A stretch of 64,000 bases of DNA from NCBI GenBank assembly GCA_930367215.1, contig OV884057.1, positions 200,063,621 through 200,127,620 on the forward strand, read 5' to 3'. Position 1 is the stretch's first letter, and each line of letters opens with the position of its first letter. Source of the DNA: Pollenia angustigena. Lineage: Eukaryota > Arthropoda > Insecta > Diptera > Polleniidae. The notes below the pieces were generated by a model. That model searched no databases. It had not been told where the DNA came from and saw only the letters and a list, made by a program, of their open reading frames with translations. The position numbers and the translations under genes are program-made. This document shows, piece after piece, positions 55,256-64,000 of this stretch.

Positions 55256-56473
55256 AGTAGATTGGCTCCACGAAAAGCCCCCCAATGAAATAACGCCCAA
55301 ACGAGAAATGAAATATTCCCCAATTTTTTTTTTTCTTAAATTTTTGGGTGTTATTTCATATGAAAAAACTCCCAATTATTTTGGGCCGTTTTTCATTTTT
55401 TTTGGGAATTATTTCATTCTTCATTTGGGGTTTTCAAATTATGAAATAATCTCCAATGAAATAACACCCAACAAATTTTTAAAATTCTGGGCTTGTTTCA
55501 TAGCGTGTTTAATTTGGGTGTTATTTGATTTTTAATTCGAAAGTTATTTCATTTTTAACACTAAAGTTAAGTATTGAAATCTGGCTTCGCATACTAAAGT
55601 TTTTTTGCGTGACGGCCTGCAGCCGTTCTTAGGGATTTTTTCCTCCAGTAGGACGCGGCAGGTGGCTTCGCTGAATGAAGTTTTCCTGTGTGCGTCACAA
55701 GAATAAAAAAATGTTTTTCAATGATAACTAAGGATTTTCCCTTTTACAGAATGTTGACACCATGCGGAACACTATTCTGCAAAAGTATGGCTTTGTCTCT
55801 CATTTGTGAAAAAAATATGGCTATATCTCTCATTTCGCAAAATTTTAAATATGACCTTACCTCTCAATGATTGGGCGATAAGACCATAACGGCTTTATCT
55901 CCTATTCAATTGAGCAATAAAGCCATTATGGCCTTACCTCCCATGGTTAAAAAGCACCCCCCCCCCCCCCCCCGTGTAAAGGCCAAACGTAGAAGGCAAA
56001 TTGTCTTCCGAACTGCAAAAATAGAGCAGGGCTACAAGGATCTACGGGCGGGTAAAATAACTACAGCAATATTTTTGAACCGAATACATCCTTATTAAGA
56101 AGACGCCTGCGGGCCTCCACACGATTCATTTCAATAATTTTGCGACTTTGCTGTTGGTCCATATTGACTTCATGAAATCCTTGGTGCAACTGACTCTTTT
56201 ATGAATTTTGGGCATAATTTCATTTTTGTTGCTGATGGGGTTAATTTCATTTGGGGTTATTTCATTTTCATCATTGGGTGTTATTTCATATGAAATAACA
56301 TCAAAATATTGGGGGTTGTTTCGTTTTCGTTTTGGGGTTTATTTCATTTATTTTTCGATGTTATTTCATGCACTGCTTTTGGGTGTTATTTCCTATTTTT
56401 TGGGGATTATTTCATTGGGGGCTATTTCCTGGGCGTTATTTCATTGGGGGGCTTTTCGTGGAGCCAGTAGATT
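55256..56473. mobile_element. 1.2-kb element with 36-bp perfect terminal repeats and 8-bp AGTAGATT duplication
   Basis: The element spans 55264-56465. Its ends begin GGCTCCACGAAAAGCCCCCC and are identical inverted for 36 bp. AGTAGATT flanks both sides (55256-55263, 56466-56473). Arrays of TGAAATAACxCCCAA words fill ~250 bp inside each end. The middle holds a repeated ATGGCT(T/A)TATCTC-like motif (about 55785-55945), a C17 tract (55957-55973) and a basic coding-like frame. The 8-bp duplication suggests hAT or a P-like superfamily, but the terminus lacks the CAGGG of typical hATs. Confidence 0.88.
55871..56098 (+). other. Unassigned basic frame inside the 1.2-kb element
   Basis: The 75-codon frame passes through the C17 tract (a Pro run) into VKAKRRRQIVFRTAKIEQGY and KDLRAGKITTAIFLNRIHPY. 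The codon choice after the tract looks coding-like and the product is strongly basic. No family is recognised. It may be a captured host exon or a remnant of an element-encoded protein. The part before the C17 tract is the repeated TATCTC motif and is unlikely to be coding. Confidence 0.3.
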
Positions 56474-56976
56474 TCCCACAAAGAAACTAATGGTTAAATA
56501 ATAACATTAATATGCTTACAACTTTTGACATAGTATTGTTCTTATTAAACATATGATGTTCGGAGGCAACCGTAATATGGTTGTGGCTTCTGAATGGATT
56601 ACTTATTTAACTATAATATGGTTACCGGTGACAATAATATGTTTAAACTAACCAAAATATATTTAAATACTTTTCGTTTAAAAAAGTTTTGTTAGACGTG
56701 ACCATATTGAAGAATGTGTTTTTTTAGCTTTAAAATAACTTCGATTAAAGCCAACGTAATGCCGCAAAGTATACCAGAGATGAAAAAAGTGACGTGTGAA
56801 AAAGGCTTAAGTCAGCTGCGAGGGCAGTTTCTGGTACTGAAGTGGCAGTGTATAAAACAGGCCGCTACAATCAACACAAATTTCGAGATTAAAACAAAAA
56901 TAAAGCACAAACCACTTTTAACAAAAGCATAAGTTCAACAAACGCTTTGTTTTGTGCAAAAAAAAAAAATGTATAT
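56474..56976. other. AT-rich stretch, no gene seen
   Basis: TAATATGGTT words recur at 56572-56630, reminiscent of the interior of the TA elements. No gene was found. Confidence 0.4.
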
Positions 56977-57234
56977 AGTCCTCGTCCATATTATGACACA
57001 TTTGCTGCAAAACATTTGAGTTTATTAATGAAAGGGGGAAGACGGATGGAAAAGTGTACTCTGTTTCGTGTACCAGTAGTTTTTGTGAGTTTGTTATTGA
57101 AAGAAAGAGAAAAGTCATAGAAAATGCTTAAATCCTGCAGAACAAAAGTTTTGGTTCATGGACACGAATGCAGTTTCAAAAGAGAATTCAAGAAAGTTAC
57201 TGCAGCAAACTTTTTATAATATGGACGAGGACTT
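56977..57234. repeat. 258-bp inverted-repeat (MITE-like) element
   Basis: AGTCCTCGTCCATATTAT (56977-56994) is perfectly complementary to 57217-57234, and a TTTGCTGCA block just inside is also paired (about 57001-57009 against 57201-57209). This explains why the two opposite-strand frames here share an L-Q-Q-x-x-x-N-M-D-E-D peptide, which is not a gene. Confidence 0.75.
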
Positions 57235-57298
57235 AGTAATATCGTTTTGTTATATAATGTTGAAAACTTATTTAAATATAATTTACATGTATTATCTT

Positions 57299-58608
57299 TA
57301 CACGCAGAGAAAAAATATGGTTGGGCATGGTTACGGCAACAACACTATGTTTAGTGTAACAATATATTGTTGTCGTACACAAATAATTGTTATTTTTATT
57401 TAATATCAACAATATTATAGTTACTGTAAACATAGCAATGTTTATCGCAATTATGAATTTGAGTATTGTTGACCGAAAAATAATTATTTTTCTAACAACT
57501 TTATTATGATAACTTTCTAAACATATTATATTTCTCACAACCATATTATGATATTTAATAGCCATAACATGATAACTTTCTATACATTTATCATATTATG
57601 TTAAAGATGCAATCAAACTATTTTTACTCTAATCATATTATGTTAGCGCCATTTGTAAAATAATTTTGAAGAAGTTGTGTCGTTTTTTTATTTGAAGAAT
57701 TCAAAGATAAAATTCCATAAAAAAATTAAGTGTAAAGAAATTAAAAAATTAAAATATTAGCGGAGTTCATTCAAGTATTAGTGATGTAATAGTGCAAATG
57801 CAATATATCATAGTTTTATTGTAAAATCCAACAAAAAAACACACAGAGATTTCGTTATATTTTATAAAAGTGCTACGATATTTCTATGGTTTTCATGGGC
57901 AACCGCGTATGTCTTAAAACAAATTGTTCAGGAAAGCCGAAAAACCATTCTAGATCAAACTATGGGCTAGATATTGCACATTTTGAACTTTGTCATTACG
58001 TTAAAAAATCGGAATTGATCCATCTTTTTTCAAAAAAATGTAAAGAGCGTTCACAATTAGGCAATATGGCATTAACATCTTAAAATCGAAAATATGGACA
58101 CACGCGGTTGCCCATGAAAACCACAGATTTTTCATTTGCTCTTTTGCAAGCCTTATATTGAACTCCGCTATTTGATTAACATTAACAAAAATTGTAAAAA
58201 GCCATAAAATAAAAAATCGATGCAAAAATATTTTAATTTATTTTGTATTTTTATGACAGCTATGAAAGGTGCTGTACCATAATATAATTGCTTCTAAATT
58301 TATTATGATTAACATGATGATAATATGATTAATTTCTTAGCTTATTATGATTAACATGACAATAATATGATTAATTTCTTAGCTTATTATGATTAACATG
58401 ACAATAATTTGATTACTTCTTAACTTAGTATAATTAACAGAATAATAATATGATTGAGGTAAAAATATTATGATGTAATAGTACGAGTATATTTAGTCAT
58501 AATATGATTCAATAATAATCTTAGTATGGTGACTACAATCATAATTCTTATCATAATATGTTGCTCTTAGAATATGTTTACCACAACCATGTTTTTTCTT
58601 TGCGTGTA
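57299..58608 (-). mobile_element. TA-duplicating (Tc1/mariner-like) non-autonomous element, copy 2
   Basis: The element 57301-58606 lies between TA dinucleotides and is the reverse-oriented homologue of 29648-30914. The CACGCA(A/G)AGAAAAAA ends, the internal inverted repeat with TGGGCAACCGCGT (about 57883-57910 against 58103-58128) and the AATCATATTATG arrays are all conserved. The two copies differ by scattered substitutions and small insertions (1306 against 1267 bp). Confidence 0.88.
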
Positions 58609-58699
58609 GCTTAAATTTTAACCGCCTTATTTATAAAAAATAAAACATGTTAATAAAGGGTTTATTAAACGGAAATTTTTACAACGGCTTTGCAAATAA

Positions 58700-58830
58700 A
58701 TATCAATTAAATAAATTTGTTTTCACTGCATTGCGGCATAGAAAATATGAAAAGGGCAGCTTTCAAAGAAAGAGACTGAAAAAACCGAATATCTTCCTTC
58801 TCCTGTCGCCTCTGTGTGATCTGTTATAAT
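58700..58830 (+). pseudogene. Fragment of the hAT family found at 863-1932
   Basis: The plus frame reads KGSFQRKRLKKPNIFLLLSP then LCDLL, matching KGSFHRKRQKKHNIFCLVTP and FCDLC in the minus-strand hAT relic at 1232-1582. Nucleotide similarity spans about 130 bp (AAAAGGGCAGCTTTCA). No ends are preserved. Confidence 0.7.
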
Positions 58831-58851
58831 GTTGAGATCTGCAATAAGAGG

Positions 58852-58992
58852 TAACTTATATTTTAATGGACAGAGTTTGCATATGTAACTTTAGCTACAT
58901 ATGAGACTTAATTTTAATAGACAGAGTTTGCATTTGAAACTTTAGCTACATATTAGACTTAATTTTAATAGACAGAGTTTGCATTTGTTGAT
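58852..58992. repeat. ~60-bp tandem repeat, about 2.3 copies
   Basis: TTTTAATAGACAGAGTTTGC followed by ATTTGAAACTTTAGCTACAT and ATxAGACTTAA repeats with a period of roughly 60 bp. Confidence 0.85.
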
Positions 58993-61117
58993 CGATATTG
59001 AACGCTAAAGTTATTGCTATTAAATAACTCATCACATGAACTTATTTTGAAAAAAGGACCTTTCAGTGTGGCTTAACTTTAACTAAAGTATGAGTTGCAA
59101 TTTCAGCGATAATCTGATTGTAAAAAACTCTTTTACGTAATAGATTTAATTTAAATAGAAAAAATAGGATCAAAGCAAAAATATGTTTAAATACATTCGT
59201 TTTTTAAATGCTTTAACTATTAATGCAATAGACCAACTCTATTAAGGGACTATTAAGATTTGGTGTCGTTAAAGACTTATAGTAGTATTTCGTGACAAAT
59301 GCTTTTGAGGAACATTAAAACCCATGATATCAAAAATAGACCAAGTCTTTATACGGAATTTACTCATTTTAACTCATGATATCCCCATTAAAGTATAGTT
59401 TTTGGACCCTTTTTAAAAAAAAGACGAAATAGACCTATACTGTGTAAAGTTTGAGAGTCAAAATCTTTTAAAGAAACTTGCTTCATAGCATTTAACATTA
59501 ATCTTATCAAGGTATCGTATACCTTTAATGTGAATAAAGCATTGTTTTCTATGCCGATTCATTATAAGAACTTGCCAAGACGGTTAAAATGTAACTCCCC
59601 CAAAATGGCATGCCGTCATAAACTTTCAAAAGCTTTTTGCTTTAATCGTAATTATTTCTGGTCCGCTCAACCAGAATCACCCTTTTGAATCTTGTTAATT
59701 TGTTTTTGTGTTGTACAGTGTTAGTGAAGCTAAAATATATTATGCTTAGATTTTGGCTGATTTTAGCTGAAATTATTTAATGAGATGCTCATATTTTACA
59801 TTTCTTATTCTGAATTTTTATTTGTTCTGAAACTAAATTTCTTCTCCCCTCTTGATTCAAAAAACTTTTGTTAATCTCTCAAAATCAATATGCAATGACG
59901 TAACAAGCAATTTGCGTTGCAATTATTTCTTAAAAAATACCTCTAGATAAATAAGAAAAATTTTGTTGAAGAAGTTTTAAAGCGACGAAAACATGAAGCA
60001 TTCTTTGTAGGAAACCAAAGTTATTTTCTATTTTCAACAACTTTTGTAAACTCTGAACACATGTTAGAGACTGTTTTCCTTTCAAGAGTTCTGTACTACT
60101 CTTTGTAACTTCCCACCTCTTTTGTTTTCTTTTTTTTTTTTTTTTTGTTTGTCTCCAGCTTTTTGACAAACATTCGATATGGGAATCAAAATGAAAACAT
60201 GAAGAAAAATAACAAGAAAGTTAAACTGAAAATTATTCACTCATTCGACACTGCGACTCTCAGTCCTCTTGAGGAGGACAAGATTGTTCGTAGAATCGAA
60301 TATATAAAAATAAAATCAAAGTTTTTCACAACTTTCGAGTTTATTTTAAAAAATAAAGTTTTTTTTTTGTATTTAATTTCTACATCTTTTCCTTAACACA
60401 GATCTTTTTCTGTGCAAAGAAGTGAAAAAATGTACTTTGTTGCTGAAAAAAATACTTTTGATTGTGCCACAGGAAATGAAAGTTTGTTTTTCATTTGAGT
60501 TATTTTTTTAAACTTTTTTTCTCGCCCACTTTGTTATTGTTTTCTACATATTTTTTGTTTTTAACTCGGTTTGAAAATTATTGTATGTAGTTAACACTTC
60601 CTAAGGGATGCAATAGTTTTTGTAGTTGCTGTTCATTTGCCGTGGTTTTTATGGTTTTTATAAGGAGACTAAAAAGTAGGAGTACAGCAGAAAACAAACT
60701 AATGAATTGTTGTTAAAAAAAAATGATAAATATACATTTATTTAAAAATGAAGAATAATTATTGTTTTGTAGAGAGGCAAAGGGTAATTAAGAATTAAGT
60801 ATTGGAGAGCAACTATAAATGGCACTTTGAAGAACAGAGATTAGTCGATGGAAAGCCATAGCGAAATTTATTAGAGCTAAAACTATTACAAAAAAAGGTT
60901 CAACCTGATACGAACCGAAAATTCTGAGTAAAGGCCAAATTATAATATGCAAAAGCTTCAATAAGCTTCTGTTAAAAATCAACAAAATGCCTGTCTAATT
61001 CATTTAAAAACATAGAAACAAAATAAAAAACCTTTGATTCCGTAAGGAAAGTGCGAAAGCAAATGACAAATTCATAAAACTTAACAAAAAGGTTCCTAAA
61101 GCAAAATCTGGTTTGAC
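58993..61117. other. AT-rich stretch, no gene seen
   Basis: Frames at 59930-60169, 60145-60396 and 60788-61163 have no recognisable domain, although 60190-60330 has a lysine-rich coding-like look. An 18-T tract lies at about 60128-60146. No element ends were paired. Confidence 0.45.
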
Positions 61118-62545
61118 ACATATGAAACTTACCTACGTCTGCTTCAAGAATCTTGCTGCTCATCTTTAATGTGATATTACGAGTTGGCTACTTCCCATCC
61201 TCTTGGAAGACCTCTTTAATTGTTATGGTTCCTAAGCCAGGAAAAGACGCTAGTCAAATTACGTTGTACAGACCAATCAGCCTACTTTCAATATTATCAA
61301 AGCTATTCGGAAAAATATTCCTTTTAAGTATAACTCCCTATCTTAATGAACACGCAATCATTTCGGATCATCAGTTCGGATTTCGATCAAGGCATGGTAC
61401 AATCGAACAAGTGCATAGAATTGTTACCCAAATTAGATCAGCGTTTGAGAGAAAGGAATATTGCTCAGCCCTGTTTATAGACATTTCCCAAGCATTCGAC
61501 AAAGTTTGGCATGATGGGCTGATCATTAAAATAACACGTATGCTTCCACAAAACACTCACAAACTCCTTGAGAGCTGGCAGAACATTCATGGTTAGATCA
61601 AAAAACTAATACTCCCCCACCAAGAAAATATCTGCAGGTGTCCCTCAAGGCAGCATATTAGGGCCGTTACTGTATATAATATATACAGCTGATATGCCAA
61701 CAAGCCCGAACACACATACTTCTGCGTTTGCAGACACCACAGCATTAATTAGTGTTAATCAGGATCCAAAAGTTGCATTGCAGCATTTACAGTCCCACAT
61801 CAATGAACTAGAAGCCTGGCTAGAAAAATGGAAAATTAAGGTTAACCCGGCTAAATGTGCTCACTTAACTTTCACGCTCAGACGACAAACGTGCCCTGCT
61901 GTAAAAATAAATAACATCACTGTTCCGGTAGAAAGCCATGTTAAATACTTGGGAATTCATATAGATAGACGCTTGACCTGGTCTCGTCATATTGAAGCGA
62001 AAATAACGGCTAGGAAGCTTAAACCAGCTCAACTACATTGACTAATCGGTCGAAACTCAAACTTATCCAACAAAGTTCTCTTTTACAAGTCTATCATTCA
62101 ACCAATATGGACATATGGCATCCAATTATGGGGTACTGCATGCACATCAAACACCCAGAAGCTTCAAAGAAGATAGTCTAGGATATTACGGCAAATTCTC
62201 TGCGCCCCATGGTATATTCGTAATGACATTATCCACAGAGATCTTAACATCGCTACCATCCAGGAAGAAATTAAAAAGTATTCAGTCAAATACGTAGATA
62301 AACTAATGGTCCATCCCAACTACCTCGTTCGGGATCTAATAAAGTTCCAAGGTCACCGGAGGCTGAAAATATCCTACACTTTGAGCCTAGCAGGCTTTTT
62401 TGACACTTGAATGCAATTAATTAGCGGTTACATTGGTAACGGGTAACAAATACAAATAAGAATTAGGATTAAGCTTTTAATACATATTGTAATTTTCTAC
62501 AAGAAAGATTCAATAAAAAAAAGAAACAAAAAAAAAAACATATGA
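61118..62545 (+). mobile_element. Second jockey-clade LINE, 5'-truncated (element 61126-62537)
   Basis: An exact 8-bp duplication ACATATGA (61118-61125, 62538-62545) flanks it, and the right copy directly follows an A-rich tail. Coding similarity to the LINE at 41409-44993 begins immediately after the left duplication (LPTSASRILLLIFNVILR against LPRIAKKIILFIFNAILR), so the truncation point is defined. The protein is clearly diverged from the first element, so it belongs to a different jockey family. Confidence 0.88.
61126..62400 (+). pseudogene. jockey-type reverse transcriptase, truncated and decayed
   Basis: Segments collinear with the other jockey ORF2 are YRPISLLSILSKLFGKIF, DHQFGFRSRHGTIEQVHRIV, motif A ALFIDISQAFDKVWHDGL, motif B SAGVPQGSILGPLLYIIYTA, motif C SAFADTTALIS and HVKYLGIHIDRRLTWSRHI. 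The post-RT region follows (IIQPIWTYGIQLWGTACTSN, LCAPWYIRNDIIHRDLNI). In motif C the second catalytic Asp is Thr (FADT at about 61732-61743), which would abolish catalysis. A deletion and frame change at about 61580-61620 and stops near 62040 and 62175 confirm decay. The endonuclease half is missing. Confidence 0.9.
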
Positions 62546-63172
62546 TTTAAATGTATTCGATCAATAAAAAAGTTTTAAGAATAAGTTCGTTCGGGAACCC
62601 TTGAAGTGCAATAATATTTAAATAAGTTTTTTCAATATTTGAAAACTAGACTCTTTAACACTTCAACAACTACGAAGTTTTCTATATAATGCAGATTGAA
62701 AGATAAACATTTACTAATCTTTTAGCATTTTAGTTGACCATGTGAAAAAATTTCAATTTTCTTGTGCCCAGAACTGCAGAGCAACAGTGTACAATACATT
62801 GAATAAACAGACTAGTGTTGATTTTTTTTTTTTTTTGTTTGTTTTTGTCAAAAGTAATTAAGAACACCTTTTGCTCTCTGCTCACCTTTAGATTCCAGCA
62901 CTTACAAGCCAACCATTTGCCAACTGACATCCTTAAACACAAACTCACACACACACATTTCATTTAAATTTTTTTTGCTTCGTTGATTAAAAATTCTTTC
63001 AGAGAAGTGCAATCTTTCTTTTTTTAAGATATTTTATTTTATATTTGTGAAACATTTTTTTTTTACAAAAAAATCGTTAAGGTTTTCTATCTTTTCATAT
63101 ACACAAGTTATTTTTTTAACAAAATATTAAATTTTTCCAAAAAAAAGATACTAATTATTTTTTAATTAACCT
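62546..63172. other. AT-rich spacer, no gene seen
   Basis: It contains T tracts (about 62821-62836) and a short CACACA run near 62946. No gene was recognised. Confidence 0.45.
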
Positions 63173-63470
63173 TGCAGCCACACGTTCAAGTTGTTCTTGA
63201 TGGTCTTTTACATATACTGCTTGTCAAAATTTACATAAATTGAAAGCTGTGACGTAGCTGCACTCAATTTGTAAGCAATTTACTTCCAAGATGTCAACAA
63301 GAACACAATTTATAAAGACAAATTTGTACTCAGCTGGTAAATTGAAAGTAAAATTGCCAAACAAATGGAGAGGTAAAATTGAAAGTCATCTCGCGGTCAA
63401 TTTAAAAAGTGTGGGTGTGTTAGTAAAAGAGTGAGAGTGTATTGCAAATTGAACCCAGTTGGCCACGTCT
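63173..63470 (-). mobile_element. MITE family M, copy 3
   Basis: On the minus strand it matches the copies at 6740 and 17587: AATACACTCTCACTCTTTTA, GCAGCTACGTCAC, GCAGTATATGTAAAAGAC and the end CAAGAACAACTTGAACGTGT. The TIR-like end GCAGCCACACGTTCAAG lies at 63175. Confidence 0.75.
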
Positions 63471-63892
63471 TTAAGACATCCTCGAAGACACGACAATGTT
63501 AATTCCTGCTCGACATGTGAGGGACAGCGGGAACAAATCGTCAACGACATGTTCGAACAAGTGTCGCGAAAATCGTGCACGACACAAAGAAAGGCAATGT
63601 CGCCTACTTCATCATCAACGACTACATGCATGACAATGGTTATCTATTTCAGACAGTTTTTGGTTAGTTGGAATTTTAATTTCTATTATACGTTTTATAT
63701 TCGACTCCTAGTCCGCCAATAATTTCATCCGCATTTTCGGTTTTACTGTTTAGAACTAATTTGTTAATTTTTTGTAGGTATTTAAATCAACAATTAAAAA
63801 AAAGAATGTGAGAATTTTAAGAAAACCAAGCAAGTCATTGAATAGCATTCAAGAAAACTTTGTCGTCTATAGCTTTTATACAAGACAACTTA
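63471..63892. other. Spacer with one unassigned frame
   Basis: The plus frame 63459-63722 (87 codons; CSTCEGQREQIVNDMFEQVS) is less AT-rich than its surroundings but matches no family I recognise. No splice or start context supports it. Confidence 0.3.
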
Positions 63893-64000
63893 TAAGACAG
63901 TGCCGCTCATACTGTCCCACAAAGAGTTTAATAGAGGACAACTAATAAAACAAAGTCGCTCATACTGTCCCATATAAAGCTAAATAGAAGACAACGTCGC
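63893..64000. repeat. ~60-bp tandem repeat running off the window
   Basis: GTCGCTCATACTGTCCCA, preceded by AAGACAACTxATAA-like sequence, occurs twice with a ~60-bp period, and a third unit begins at the end of the window. Confidence 0.75.

Noticed and set aside
56918..57403. Two opposite-strand frames sharing an LQQ...NMDED peptide
   Set aside because: The shared peptide is explained by the inverted repeat 56977-57234.
60145..60396. 83-codon lysine-rich frame
   Set aside because: Looked coding-like near 60190-60330, but has no family match, no splice context and follows a T18 tract; kept only as a remark.
1..64000. tRNA, rRNA or other structured RNA genes
   Set aside because: No cloverleaf with plausible A and B boxes and no rRNA-like block was recognised on reading. 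A covariance-model scan would be decisive and could not be run.

Overview
The window looks like intergenic or intronic DNA from a higher (probably calyptrate) fly. The evidence is strong A+T bias with long homopolymers, jockey-type and LOA/I-type LINEs, hAT, PIF/Harbinger-like, Tc1/mariner-like and Helitron elements, short (about 65 bp) GT-AG introns in coding relics, and no operon structure. The organism call is inference; no search was possible. No intact host gene was found. The only host-type coding sequence is a 5'-truncated, frameshifted aldo-keto reductase relic (7274-7860).

Region by region: 1-9 kb holds an inverted/direct repeat cluster, a 1.07 kb hAT relic with perfect 8-bp target duplications (863-1932), a 218-bp Harbinger-type MITE (3421-3638) and the reductase relic. 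9-19 kb holds an 822-bp element with 49-bp terminal repeats enclosing a broken Myb/SANT-like reading frame, two minisatellites (13631-13917, 14330-14935) and a duplicated tandem-repeat module (16687-18950). 19-28 kb holds two foldback-like elements that share a core but have unrelated repeat arms, a 1.2 kb tandem duplication of a LINE fragment, and a diverged ~440-bp array containing a perfect 26-bp hairpin. 28-41 kb holds a Sola-like transposon (4-bp duplication GTAT, 29-bp perfect terminal repeats, broken intron-containing transposase) into which a 1.27 kb TA-duplicating element inserted. It also holds a 2.28 kb hAT with a broken transposase, a 1.19 kb element, a fly dispersed repeat array and a 2.3 kb element with 40-bp terminal repeats.

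41-45 kb is a 5'-truncated jockey-clade LINE with a full-length 890-residue endonuclease/reverse transcriptase frame and a 10-bp target duplication. 48.4-51.0 kb is a LOA/I-group LINE (reverse transcriptase, RNase H, zinc motif; one stop, one frameshift) with a 14-bp target duplication and a (CCTAA)n-like 3' end. 53.5-55.1 kb is a Helitron with recognisable ends in an A^T site and a helicase relic. 55.3-56.5 kb is a 1.2 kb element with 36-bp terminal repeats, an 8-bp duplication and a C17 tract. 57.3-58.6 kb is an inverted second copy of the TA element. 61.1-62.5 kb is a second, decayed jockey LINE. MITE copies and short tandem repeats fill the rest.

The unifying picture is layered transposon nesting, with exact target-site duplications recoverable for at least eight insertions. 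The best candidates for something not previously described are the core-sharing foldback pair, the C17-bearing 8-bp-duplication element and the duplicated minisatellite module.
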